This document shows positions 1 through 8,148 of a stretch of DNA of 64,000 nt, in pieces; within the stretch, counting starts at the first letter, position 1, and each line of letters starts with the position of its first letter. Where the stretch lies: contig NZ_LT629766.1 in the NCBI RefSeq assembly GCF_900105315.1, positions 248,001 through 312,000 of the forward strand, written 5' to 3'. The position numbers were made by a program, and so were the translations under genes. The notes beneath the pieces were generated by a model. That model was not told the DNA's origin. It was given only the letters and a program-made list of their open reading frames with translations, and ran no database searches. Origin of the DNA: Brevibacterium siliguriense (GTDB taxonomy: Bacteria > Actinomycetota > Actinomycetes > Actinomycetales > Brevibacteriaceae).

Positions 1-1
1 A

Positions 2-265
2 GCCTTCTACGACCGTCACGGTCGCTACGGCACCTGGAACTGGCGTGCGCTGGTCGCCTACGCCATCGGTGTCATCGTTCAGATCCCGTTCCTCGCACAG
101 TCCTTCTATACCGGACCGCTGGTCGCGAAGCTCGGCGGCGCGGACATCTCGTGGCTCGTCGGCATCGTCGTCACCTTCGTGCTCTACTTCGTGCTCATCC
201 GCAACAATGGAGTCGCCCCGAAGGAGACGATCTACCCGAGCCTCGAAGAGCTCGAACGGAAGTAA
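2..265 (+). CDS. NCS1-family permease, C-terminal fragment
   Basis: The open frame runs in from the left edge and ends at TAA 263-265, giving the last 87 residues of a membrane protein. Two hydrophobic segments are visible, one near ALVAYAIGVIVQIPFLAQ and one near WLVGIVVTFVLYFVLI, followed by a short charged tail ending ELERK. The motif around YDRHGRYGTWNWRA and the tail resemble the last two helices of NCS1 transporters (cytosine, uracil, allantoin or hydantoin carriers). The substrate cannot be read from this part. A nitrogen-heterocycle carrier would suit the amide and ureide hydrolases further right, but that link is inference because a lipase gene lies between. Confidence 0.7.
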   Translation, partial: AFYDRHGRYGTWNWRALVAYAIGVIVQIPFLAQSFYTGPLVAKLGGADISWLVGIVVTFVLYFVLIRNNGVAPKETIYPSLEELERK

Positions 266-670
266 GGTCTCGGCGACTCGTCAGAGTCCGAGTCGAAGTC
301 AGGGTTCGAGTCTGAGTCAGAGTCTGAGTCTGAGTCTGAGAAGACGACCATCCGGCCGTCGGTCAGCAGTGCATTACGCTGCCGGTCGGCGGCCGTCGTC
401 GTGCACTGGCGGCGATCGTCGTCGTGTCCTGGCCTCACCTGACCAGGCGACGTGCCACGTTCGTCACTTAACTACCGCTCAGTCCTACTATCAAGTAATG
501 TTTGTGTTGCCCGTCACAATCAGGGCGTCCAACGGTGAACATCCTGGCCGACTGCACCCCGTCGCGACTCTGATCTCACCGTCACGGTGCACATCGCCGC
601 GGTCTGCACCGACACCGCTGTCCCGCACCTTCTCAATGCCGTGAGACAAGGCAGAACAGGACCACCGCCT
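266..670. other. 405-bp gap with a simple repeat, no gene
   Basis: No convincing gene lies between the permease stop and the lipase start. The left part carries a degenerate hexamer repeat (281-342). The rest is GC-rich, then more AT-rich near 465-510, where the lipase promoter probably lies, but no clean -35/-10 pair was settled on. Confidence 0.5.
281..342. repeat. Degenerate GAGTCT/GAGTCA hexamer tract
   Basis: About ten copies of a GAGTC-based hexamer (GAGTCT, GAGTCA, GAGTCC, GAGTCG) run head to tail just after the permease stop codon. The complementary strand would read as Ser-Asp repeats, but that frame has no ribosome site and no domain, so it is treated as a microsatellite-like tract. 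Such arrays change length by slippage. Confidence 0.75.
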
Positions 671-2125
671 ATGAGCAAGCCAACTACAGCACTGTCGACC
701 ATTTCCTCACACGGGCCCCGCCGCCTGCAGGCACTCAGCGCCGCAGCCGTCGTCGGCCTCGCACTCACCCTGTGCACCACGACCGCTCCCGCCCATGCCG
801 CCGACCTGGTTCCGCAGACCGAATCCGAAGCCGAACAGCTCATCGAAGACCGCGCCGCAGAAGACCCGAGCACACTCGATCGCGACAGCGTCCCCGAGGG
901 CGTCAGCGTCGAACAGGCGCAGAAGGCCGTCGAGAAGACCGACGAACTCACCACCGCCGATGTCGAATACGCCGCCGCGCAGGAGGACCTGCCGGCATCA
1001 GGAGTGCCAAAGGACTTCTATCAGACTCCGGATTCGCTTCCGAGCGAAGACGGTGCGGTGCTCAAGCAGGCCGACTCGGAGTTCTACCTTGATCCGGTGA
1101 AGCTCATCAAGCATGCCGCTAAATCGACGGTCTTCATGTACAAGACGACCGATGAGCAGGGGAACGCTCGAGCCGCAACCGCCACTCTGCTCACTCCGAA
1201 CGGTGCGAGCGGCCACGCCGACGATGCCGTCGTCCTCTCTCCCGGAACCCAGGGCATCGCCGACAAGTGCGCTCCCAGCCGCCAGATGAGCATGGGCACC
1301 GAGTACGAAGGCATCTCCATCGCGTCGGCCTTGGCAGCGAAGCATCCTGTCGTGGTCGTCGACTACGTGGGACTGGGCACCGAGGGCACCCATCACTACC
1401 TCAACCGCACAGAGGAAGGACGATCAGTCCTTGATGCGGCACGCGCCGTCCAACAGGTCGACGGCAGCGAGATCGACGAGAAGACCCAGCTCCAGCTGCG
1501 CGGATACTCGCAGGGCGGCCACGCCACGACTGCAGCTCTGGAACTCCAGAAGGATTGGGCTCCGGAGCTCAACATCGCCTCCGCTTCGGCCGGCGCCGTG
1601 CCGACGGATCTGTACAAGACCGTATCCGGGCTCTCGAGCGTCTATACGGCCTTCGCGCTGTACGGAGTAGACACGTTCGCTGATCAGGCCGACATCGATA
1701 CAAGCGACTTCCTCAACGAGAAGGGGCAGAAGATAGTGGCCGAAACAGCGGACAAGTGCACCGTCGAAGCCCTGCTCTCGACAGCCTTCACGGATGGGCA
1801 GTCGCTGACGAAGAACGGCGAGTCATTCACCGACATCATCGACGAGAACTTCACGGACATCGTTCACCGGCAGCGGCTGGGCAAGGCCGATGTGCCGGAT
1901 GTTCCGCTGCTGGTCAACCACAGCCGCCTCGATGACGTCGTTCCGTTCGAACAGGGCAAGGCGCTCGCGTCGACCTGGTGCCGAGCCGGTCACAAGGTGG
2001 CGTTCGAGGACAACCTCGGGCCCACGCACGTCGGCGGCTACGTCGCAGCTCTTCCCCGAATCGAGACCTTCACCTCCCGCACATTCGCGGGCAAGGCTCC
2101 GCTCGACAGCTGTTGGAGGCTGTGA
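671..2125 (+). CDS. Secreted lipase, LIP family alpha/beta hydrolase
   Basis: This is a 484-residue exported esterase/lipase of the secretory lipase (LIP, PF03583) type. The chosen ATG gives a signal peptide: Arg-Arg at 18-19, a hydrophobic stretch ALSAAAVVGLALTLCTT, and an AHA|A-like cleavage site. A longer in-frame start at 587 would bury that signal. The nucleophile elbow GYSQGG places Ser280. Likely triad partners are Asp421/Asp422 in RLDDVVPF and His453 in GPTHVGG, in the expected order. Residues 45-120 form an acidic, helical pro-region-like segment. It stands alone, with a hairpin just downstream. The role would be release of fatty acids from external esters; the substrate is not known. 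Confidence 0.85.
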   Translation: MSKPTTALSTISSHGPRRLQALSAAAVVGLALTLCTTTAPAHAADLVPQTESEAEQLIEDRAAEDPSTLDRDSVPEGVSVEQAQKAVEKTDELTTADVEYAAAQEDLPASGVPKDFYQTPDSLPSEDGAVLKQADSEFYLDPVKLIKHAAKSTVFMYKTTDEQGNARAATATLLTPNGASGHADDAVVLSPGTQGIADKCAPSRQMSMGTEYEGISIASALAAKHPVVVVDYVGLGTEGTHHYLNRTEEGRSVLDAARAVQQVDGSEIDEKTQLQLRGYSQGGHATTAALELQKDWAPELNIASASAGAVPTDLYKTVSGLSSVYTAFALYGVDTFADQADIDTSDFLNEKGQKIVAETADKCTVEALLSTAFTDGQSLTKNGESFTDIIDENFTDIVHRQRLGKADVPDVPLLVNHSRLDDVVPFEQGKALASTWCRAGHKVAFEDNLGPTHVGGYVAALPRIETFTSRTFAGKAPLDSCWRL

Positions 2126-2136
2126 CCTTTAACCTC

Positions 2137-2211
2137 GCCGAGGCGGTCCAACCGGTTGAGGAGCCCATACGCCCGAGGCGGTCCAACCGGAATGGGGTGG
2201 GCCGCCTCGGC
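2137..2211 (+). terminator. Hairpin with duplicated arm after the lipase
   Basis: GCCGAGGCGG at 2137-2146 is complementary to CCGCCTCGGC at 2202-2211, and the 18-mer CCGAGGCGGTCCAACCGG occurs twice (2138-2155 and 2173-2190), so either copy can pair with the right arm. It lies 11 bp past the lipase stop and before the convergent amidase stop, which suits a bidirectional terminator. A short TTTTT (2227-2232) lies beyond it. Confidence 0.55.
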
Positions 2212-2245
2212 GACATTCGCATTGTGGTTTTTCGATCTCGCGGAT

Positions 2246-3490
2246 TCACCCCAGCCGCGAGGCGAAGGCGAGCAGCTCGCGATCGTTGCCGGGCCGACCG
2301 ACCAGCTGCACCGCCTGCGGCACTTCCGCCGCCCCGGCGCTGGGCAGCGGAATCGTCAATGCCGGCCAGCCGAGGACATTGAACGGCATCGAATAGCGCA
2401 TGAACTTCGCCGCCGAGCCGGAGTCGATCTCGTCCCAGCGGATCACTGGCCCGTCGATGGCCGGGGTGAGCAGGAAGTCGGCGCCCCCGAAGACGGTGAG
2501 CGACCGTTTCCGCAGGTCTGCGAGCGCTTCCAGCTGCTTCCGGTATTCGGTCTCGCCGAGGTCTCTGCCGGCCTCGATCTTCTTGGCCACTCCTGGTTGG
2601 TAGTCCGCGGAGTGCTCGGCGTACAGGTCTGTGTGGACCTCGTACGCCTCATAGAGGCGGATGAAGTCGTAGATCGGTGCCAGATCGTCGAGGAGCTTGC
2701 CGATGACTCGTCCATTCGCCGAGGTGACCGTGAGGTCCGGCATCGGCATGAGCAGGTCACTCGCCCGAGCGTCGTCGTCAGCGAAGAGACTGACGTCGAT
2801 CGTCCGTGCGCCGCTGCCTGTCAGCCCCGGCTCCGCACCCCGGCCAGAGGCCTTGCCGGAATCTTCGCCCGTGATCACATTGAAAGCAGTGGTCAGCACG
2901 CCGAGGTCCGCGGCGAAGAGTCCGACGGTGTCGAAGGCTGGCGAAAGCGGGAACACCCCGTCGACGGGGACGACGCCGAAGGTCGGTTTGAATCCGATTG
3001 CGCCCTGGCAAGCGGCCGGCACACGCACGGACCCGGCCGTGTCCGTGCCCAGCGCCAGAGGCACCGCGCCGGTGGCGACGAGCGCGGCCGATCCGGAGCT
3101 CGACCCGGCTGTGCACAGCGCCGGGTCGACGGGGTTGATGACCCGGCCGAACGCGGATTCGTCGCCGAGGATTCCGTACGAGTACTCCTGACAGTTCGTC
3201 TTCGCGACCGGAATCGCGCCCGCTGCTTCGAGTCGCTCCACGACTGTCGCTGAGGCGGTCACCGGATCATCGCTGCGCACGTTCGATCCCATTGTCGTCG
3301 GGTAGCCGACCAGGTCGATGACGTCCTTGATGGCGAAGGGAATCCCTTCCAGACGCCGAGGCGGCTCGTCGGATTCGCGGCGGCCGATCGATTCCGCGGT
3401 GAGGGCGTTGGCACGTTCGACGGTCATCGCGGTGACGGCATTGAACTGCGTTCCGGCACGCTCCACCTCGGCGAGAGTCTGCTCATCCAT
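2246..3490 (-). CDS. Amidase-signature hydrolase (414 aa)
   Basis: This enzyme should hydrolyse an amide to acid plus ammonia. The amidase-signature catalytic set is complete: Lys55 in FAIKDVIDL, cis-Ser131 in AGSSSGSAA, and nucleophile Ser154 in GTDTAGSVRVPA. At 414 residues it is short for the family (about 450-500) and begins close to the catalytic core. Its ATG lies 8 bp inside the upstream amidase gene (overlap 3483-3490), so the two are probably translationally coupled. It is the last gene of the minus-strand operon from 7855. The two-amidase pairing suggests two linked amide cleavages or a heteromer; allophanate or another small amide is possible, but the substrate is not shown. Confidence 0.85.
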   Translation of the reverse strand: MDEQTLAEVERAGTQFNAVTAMTVERANALTAESIGRRESDEPPRRLEGIPFAIKDVIDLVGYPTTMGSNVRSDDPVTASATVVERLEAAGAIPVAKTNCQEYSYGILGDESAFGRVINPVDPALCTAGSSSGSAALVATGAVPLALGTDTAGSVRVPAACQGAIGFKPTFGVVPVDGVFPLSPAFDTVGLFAADLGVLTTAFNVITGEDSGKASGRGAEPGLTGSGARTIDVSLFADDDARASDLLMPMPDLTVTSANGRVIGKLLDDLAPIYDFIRLYEAYEVHTDLYAEHSADYQPGVAKKIEAGRDLGETEYRKQLEALADLRKRSLTVFGGADFLLTPAIDGPVIRWDEIDSGSAAKFMRYSMPFNVLGWPALTIPLPSAGAAEVPQAVQLVGRPGNDRELLAFASRLG

Positions 3491-5081
3491 CCGATGAGCC
3501 TATCTGAGCTGTCGGCGCCAGTCCGGTCCATGGGCGCAGCTGTTCGATCGCCGCGGCGACGTCGAAGGCAGTTCCGTCGTCGAAGGGGTGGGCGATGACC
3601 TGGACGCCGGTGGGGATCCCGCAGTCGGCCATCCCCGAGGGCACGTTGACGATCGGCACGCGGTTGCAGATGTTGAACGGCATCGTCATATGCGCCTGCC
3701 AGTAGTGTTCGAGGCGGACGCCGTCCCTTCCGCTGTTTTCGGACGCACCGTCTGCCCCGGATTCGCCCTCCCCTTCACGTCCCACTCCCCCGGCGTCGAT
3801 GGCGATCCCATCGAGGTAGCTGGCTCCGGCTTCCAACCCCGCCACCGCCGAGGTGGGTGCCAAGAGCACATCGAAACCGTCCATGGCTGCGGCGAGTTCC
3901 GCTTGGATCTGTGCTTCCATAGCGAGTCCGTCATAGAAAGAGCGGCGGCCGGCGACCGCCTCGGCGTCGGCCATGAACCGCAGCGTGTAGTCGGCCAGGG
4001 TGTCCTTGTGGCCGCGGGTGGCCGCGCGCATGGCCGGCGCGAGCAGGTTCCCGAAGTGCGTGAACGCGGTTTCGAAGATCCGCTCGACCGTCCACGGCAG
4101 TTCGACCTCTTCGACGATCGCTCCCGCCGATTCCAGCGCCGAAGCGACCGCGCGGGTATTCGCTTCGATGTCCTGTCCGACAGGGAAGTCCCCCAACCGC
4201 ACGCACAGCGCGACCCGGCGTCCGCGGAGTCGGTCGGCCGCCTCGGCGGGGTCGAAGTCGGCGAGGAATCCGGGCGAGGCGATCGTCGCGTGATCGCTCG
4301 GATCGACACCGACCATGACACGGGCGAGCAGTGCGGCGTCGGCGACGGTTCGCGCCATCGGCCCGTCCCCGCGGTACCAGTCCGCAGCCAGGGGCTGCGC
4401 TCCGGGTATCCGACCATAGGGGGCTTTGTACCCGACGGTGCCGGTGAAGGCGGCGGGCAACCGCGTGGACCCGGCGATGTCCGAGGCCGTGGCCAGAGGC
4501 GCGAACCCGGCGGCGAGCGCGGCACCGGATCCGCCGGAGGAACCGCCAGGTGAGAGCTCGAGGTTCCACGGGTTGCGGGTCACGCCCCACATCGGCGAAT
4601 GCGTGATCGTCGCGCAGCTGAACTCCGGAGAGGTGGCGCGGGCGTGGACGTAACCGCCGGCCGCACGGATGCGGGCGATGATCGCCGCGTCATCGTCGGC
4701 GACGGTGTCACGTTCGTGGAGCAGCCCCTGTGTGAGGCCGCGCCCGGCCAAGGCGTGCTTCTCCTTGGCGATCACAGGAAGTCCGAGCAGGGGGCGGGCG
4801 GCGGCCGCTTCGGCGAGGTCATCAGCGGTCACCTCGGCGTAGAATGTCTCCGCCTCCCGCGCCGAGGAGACCGCCTCCTCGACGACCTCGGTGACCGCAT
4901 TGATGCGCTCGTCCTCGGCGGTGATCCGGCCGATGAACGAGGTCAGGTAGTCGACCGGGGAGAGCTCCTTGGACCGGAATGCGGCGAGCGCCTCGGTGGC
5001 CGACAGGGTCCAGGGTTCGGCTGTCGAGCCGGTCGGGACTGCGGCCGAGGCGGCGCTGGGGCGCGGGTCGGTGTTGCTCAT
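3483..5081 (-). CDS. Amidase-signature hydrolase (532 aa)
   Basis: The second amidase carries the full triad: Lys106 in LPVIAKEKH, cis-Ser182 in PGGSSGGSG, and nucleophile Ser205 in ASDIAGSTRLPA. The start at 5081 is preferred over one 11 codons upstream because its ATG overlaps the TGA of the preceding hydrolase as ATGA (5078-5081). A Gly/Glu/Ser-rich insert near residues 425-450 (VGREGEGESGADGASENSG) interrupts the C-terminal part and is unusual for the family. It sits between the M20 hydrolase and the shorter amidase, overlapping both, so the three should be made together. The C-terminal PFNICNRVPIVNVPSG resembles other bacterial amidases of unknown substrate. Confidence 0.85.
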   Translation of the reverse strand: MSNTDPRPSAASAAVPTGSTAEPWTLSATEALAAFRSKELSPVDYLTSFIGRITAEDERINAVTEVVEEAVSSAREAETFYAEVTADDLAEAAAARPLLGLPVIAKEKHALAGRGLTQGLLHERDTVADDDAAIIARIRAAGGYVHARATSPEFSCATITHSPMWGVTRNPWNLELSPGGSSGGSGAALAAGFAPLATASDIAGSTRLPAAFTGTVGYKAPYGRIPGAQPLAADWYRGDGPMARTVADAALLARVMVGVDPSDHATIASPGFLADFDPAEAADRLRGRRVALCVRLGDFPVGQDIEANTRAVASALESAGAIVEEVELPWTVERIFETAFTHFGNLLAPAMRAATRGHKDTLADYTLRFMADAEAVAGRRSFYDGLAMEAQIQAELAAAMDGFDVLLAPTSAVAGLEAGASYLDGIAIDAGGVGREGEGESGADGASENSGRDGVRLEHYWQAHMTMPFNICNRVPIVNVPSGMADCGIPTGVQVIAHPFDDGTAFDVAAAIEQLRPWTGLAPTAQIGSSDG

Positions 5082-6466
5082 GCGCGCGCCTCGGCGACGG
5101 TCGACCCCACCCACACGGCACCGTCGCGGACATCGGCGAGCTCACCGCGGACGAGTTCACCGGCCACCGAAGTGAGCACGCGGACGCCGCGAAGCATGTC
5201 CTCATCGGTGGTGAACTCACGTTCGCAGTGGGAGACGCCGTCGACGCTGGGAACGAACATCATCACGGCGGGCACGCGGTGATTCATCGCCACGGAATCG
5301 TGGCCCGCCATCGTCTCGAGGCGGCGGATGCTCAGGCCTTCGTTGGCCACGGCCTTCTCGGCGAGTTCGACGCCTTCGGTCGGGAAATGGCGCTTATCGC
5401 GGATGTCGAAGTCGCGGGCGTTGATGGTGATGTCGTGTGCGCGGGCGATTTCGGCGATCTGGGCCCGGAGGGAATCTCGGGCGGCTTGGACGATAGCAGG
5501 GTCGGACGAGCGGAGGTCGGCGACCATGTGGACGCGGCGGGGCACGACGATCGGCGAGTTCGGTTCGACGACGTGCTGACCGACCGAGGACACGAGTGCC
5601 TCGTCCTCGAAGTCATCGACCACCTCGGCGACGGCAAGGACGACCTTGGACGCGGCGACGAGCGCGTCGTGACGGTCGGCCATCGCGGTGGCACCGGTAT
5701 GGGACTGTTCGCCGAGGACATCGATGTCGAGTTTCTGCGTGTACCAGCTGGCTTCGACGACGCCGATGTCGGTGGCTTCACGCTCGAGGATGCGACCCTG
5801 TTCGATGTGGATCTCGGCGTAGGTGATCGCCTCCGGCGGGGTGTCGGAGCCGGCGTAGCCGATGGCGTTCAACGCCTCCGAGACTGAGGTTCCTTCAAGA
5901 TCGGTGACGGCGAGCATCTCCTCGAGGTCGAAGAGCCCCGCATAGACGGAGCTGCCCATGATCGACGGGGCGAAGCGACCGCCTTCTTCGTTGAACCAAT
6001 TGACGACGGCGAGGTTGAAAGTGGGCTGCAGGCCCGACTCGGCGAGTTCCTCTTTCACCCGCAGGGCGGCGAAGAGTGCAGCGATAACGCCGTAGGCTCC
6101 GTCGAAGCGACCGCCGAGCGGCTGCGAGTCGAGGTGGGAGCCGATGAGGACATACGGGGCAGCGCTTGTGTCAGCCGAACTGACGGGCGCGGCGGGGTCG
6201 GCCGCCTCGGCGTGGGCGCCGTCGGTCGAGGTCGAGGATTCGTCGGGGATGAGCTGGAGGCAGGCGAACATATTGCCGATCGCATCGACACGAACCTCGA
6301 AGCCGTGGCTTTCTGCCCATGCGCGCATCCAATCACGCGTCTGCTTGTCCTCGGGGGTGAGCGCCTGTCGGTCGACGCCGTTGTTGTCGGTCGCGCCGAT
6401 AGTGGCGACGTGGTGGAATGCGGAGAGGAAGGCTGCGTCGGACGACGGAGCTGCCTGATGGTTCAT
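5078..6466 (-). CDS. M20 Zn-dependent carbamoylase / allantoate-type amidohydrolase
   Basis: The 462-residue protein belongs to the M20 subfamily that includes N-carbamoyl-L-amino acid hydrolase, beta-ureidopropionase and allantoate amidohydrolase. Visible metal-site motifs are GSHLDSQPLGG (His111), RFDGAYGV (Asp122), NEEGGRFAPS, HIEQGRILE and AGHDSVAMN. The dimerisation-domain motif GEQSHTGATAM is present. Residues 75-102 form a low-complexity Ser/Ala insert before the first metal ligand. Such enzymes remove a carbamoyl group or open ureides, releasing ammonia and CO2. Position between an importer and two amidases supports stepwise nitrogen release from a ureide or carbamoylated compound; the exact substrate is inference. 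Confidence 0.85.
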   Translation of the reverse strand: MNHQAAPSSDAAFLSAFHHVATIGATDNNGVDRQALTPEDKQTRDWMRAWAESHGFEVRVDAIGNMFACLQLIPDESSTSTDGAHAEAADPAAPVSSADTSAAPYVLIGSHLDSQPLGGRFDGAYGVIAALFAALRVKEELAESGLQPTFNLAVVNWFNEEGGRFAPSIMGSSVYAGLFDLEEMLAVTDLEGTSVSEALNAIGYAGSDTPPEAITYAEIHIEQGRILEREATDIGVVEASWYTQKLDIDVLGEQSHTGATAMADRHDALVAASKVVLAVAEVVDDFEDEALVSSVGQHVVEPNSPIVVPRRVHMVADLRSSDPAIVQAARDSLRAQIAEIARAHDITINARDFDIRDKRHFPTEGVELAEKAVANEGLSIRRLETMAGHDSVAMNHRVPAVMMFVPSVDGVSHCEREFTTDEDMLRGVRVLTSVAGELVRGELADVRDGAVWVGSTVAEARA

Positions 6467-6529
6467 TGCTGATCGCTGCTTTCTTGTGGGTGATGTGGCT
6501 TGCGCGGGTCTGTGGTGGGGTTGGCGCGC

Positions 6530-7855
6530 CTACCCCAGCCGTCCGCGGGTCTCGGGGAGGCGGGTGACGAAGATGAGGACGAGGCACACGGCAGCGACCG
6601 CGGCCATGTAGTAACCGGGTGCGGTGTTGACTCCGGTGATGTCGACGAGCCACGTGCCCACGAATGGCGCGGTTCCTCCGAGCACGGCGTAGGAGATGTT
6701 GTAGCTGATGGCCGCCGAGGTGAACCGCGTCTTCGTCGAGAAGCGCTCACAGAAGAAGGTGTAGCAGCCGCCGCCGTAGCAGCAGAGCGCGAGGACGAAG
6801 ATCGTCTGCCCGAGGAATGCCAGCCCCATGTGTCCGCTGGTCACAAGTCCGAATGCCGGCACCGAGGTGACCGCGAGCAGAATCGTACCCGCGATGAGCA
6901 TGGGCCGACGTCCGACTCGATCGCCGATGGCTCCCGCGATGGGCAGGAAGATCGTGTAGCTGGCCATGGCGATCGCGTTCGTCAGCAGCGACTGTTCGCG
7001 GCTGAGGTCGCCGGTGGTCTGGATGTAGGTGACGAAGTAGGCCGAGAGCATGTAGAAGCCGAGCGCGGTGACGCCGAGGACGAAGAAAACCTGGAGCATG
7101 CCGACCCAGTTCTCGCTGAAGGATTCGCGGATCGGGCTGAATTCCTTGGGCCGTTCGGCCGCTGTCTTCTTGAACAGCTCGGATTCGTCGGTTCTTGCCC
7201 GGATCCACAGGCCGACGGCCGACAGCGGCAGCGCCAGCAGGAACGGCACACGCCATCCCCAGGAGTCGAAGGAGGCGTCGGTCATCACGGTAGAGAGCAG
7301 GAGAATGAGACCGCCGGCGAACACCGAGGGAAGAGCGGTCGCGGCCAGGGTGATGTTGATCCACAGTCCGCGCTTGGCCACAGGGGCGTGCTCGTAGACG
7401 AATGACGGACCGCCGACGGATTCGCCACCGGCGGAGAAGCCCTGACCAAGGCGGGCGAGGATGAGCAGAATCGGGGCGAACCAGCCGATCGTGTCGAATC
7501 CGGGGAGGATGCCGATGAGTGCGGTGCAGGCTCCGACGAGGAAGATCGTGATCGTCAGGGTCTTCCGCCTGCCCACCTTGTCGCCGAGAGCCCCGAAGAA
7601 CAGCCCGCCGAGGGGGCGCATGACGAACGCGACGCCGAAGGTCGCAAAGATGACCAGCAGACCGGTGATGCGGTCGCCGTCGGGGAAGAAGTATTCGGAG
7701 AGGATGACGGCCGAGAGACCGTACAGCGTGAAGTCGTAGAACTCGACGAACTGGCCGATGCTGCCGCCGAGAAGCACTTTCCGCTGCATCGTCGTCGACC
7801 GGCCGTGGCCGTCGGCGGTAGGTGGGTACTCGTGGTCGGTAGTGGGAGTGGACAT
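6530..7855 (-). CDS. MFS transporter, metabolite:H+ symporter (MHS) type
   Basis: A 441-residue, 12-helix proton-coupled importer of the MHS group (ShiA/ProP-like). The N-terminal GQFVEFYDFTLYG, the loop-2 GDKVGRRKTL, the loop 8-9 GDRVGRRPML and GFSAGGESVGG are typical. The open frame extends 99 codons upstream, but the ATG at 7855 has a strong AAAGGAG ribosome site and places the first helix correctly, so it is chosen. The gene leads the hydrolase operon (63 bp to the M20 gene) and follows the LysR gene on the same strand. It probably imports the amide or ureide that the next three enzymes degrade. Confidence 0.87.
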   Translation of the reverse strand: MSTPTTDHEYPPTADGHGRSTTMQRKVLLGGSIGQFVEFYDFTLYGLSAVILSEYFFPDGDRITGLLVIFATFGVAFVMRPLGGLFFGALGDKVGRRKTLTITIFLVGACTALIGILPGFDTIGWFAPILLILARLGQGFSAGGESVGGPSFVYEHAPVAKRGLWINITLAATALPSVFAGGLILLLSTVMTDASFDSWGWRVPFLLALPLSAVGLWIRARTDESELFKKTAAERPKEFSPIRESFSENWVGMLQVFFVLGVTALGFYMLSAYFVTYIQTTGDLSREQSLLTNAIAMASYTIFLPIAGAIGDRVGRRPMLIAGTILLAVTSVPAFGLVTSGHMGLAFLGQTIFVLALCCYGGGCYTFFCERFSTKTRFTSAAISYNISYAVLGGTAPFVGTWLVDITGVNTAPGYYMAAVAAVCLVLIFVTRLPETRGRLG

Positions 7856-7974
7856 CAAAGCTCCTTTGCTGTGTCCCATGACGGGCCTGTCACCGAGTCG
7901 GGCTTGTCGCCCTGAAGTGCCTGTCACCTTGCCGGGCGGAAGCATCACCGTCTGCCTGGGTGATGCCTGCCATT

Positions 7975-8030
7975 CATTGTCATCAGCGATTCGGAATCGG
8001 TCCAACAGATACTTTTGAACATTGTCATCA
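7975..8030 (-). promoter_or_regulatory. Direct repeats upstream of the MHS transporter operon
   Basis: The 11-mer TGATGACAATG (minus strand) occurs exactly at 8020-8030 and 7975-7985, 45 bp apart, in an AT-richer part of the 293-bp gap between the LysR gene and the transporter start. Spacing near four helical turns on one DNA face suits a LysR dimer pair. The binding protein is presumed to be the adjacent LysR; no -10/-35 was fixed with confidence. Confidence 0.4.
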
Positions 8031-8148
8031 ATGAAATCAATGTGGACAGACCGGGTCGGCGGCCTTTGCTCGTCCACTGCGCCACGATCACCGCCGCCCC
8101 TCCGCGCCCGCCGCGGCCCTTCGGCGCATACATGACAGATCCGGATCG

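Noticed and set aside
232..438. Minus-strand frame encoding a long Ser-Asp repeat
   Set aside because: It is the complement of the GAGTC hexamer tract, with no ribosome site, no domain and a rapidly changing repeat sequence.
2156..3253. Long plus-strand open frame opposite the short amidase
   Set aside because: It mirrors the third-position bias of the amidase on the other strand and has no recognisable motif.
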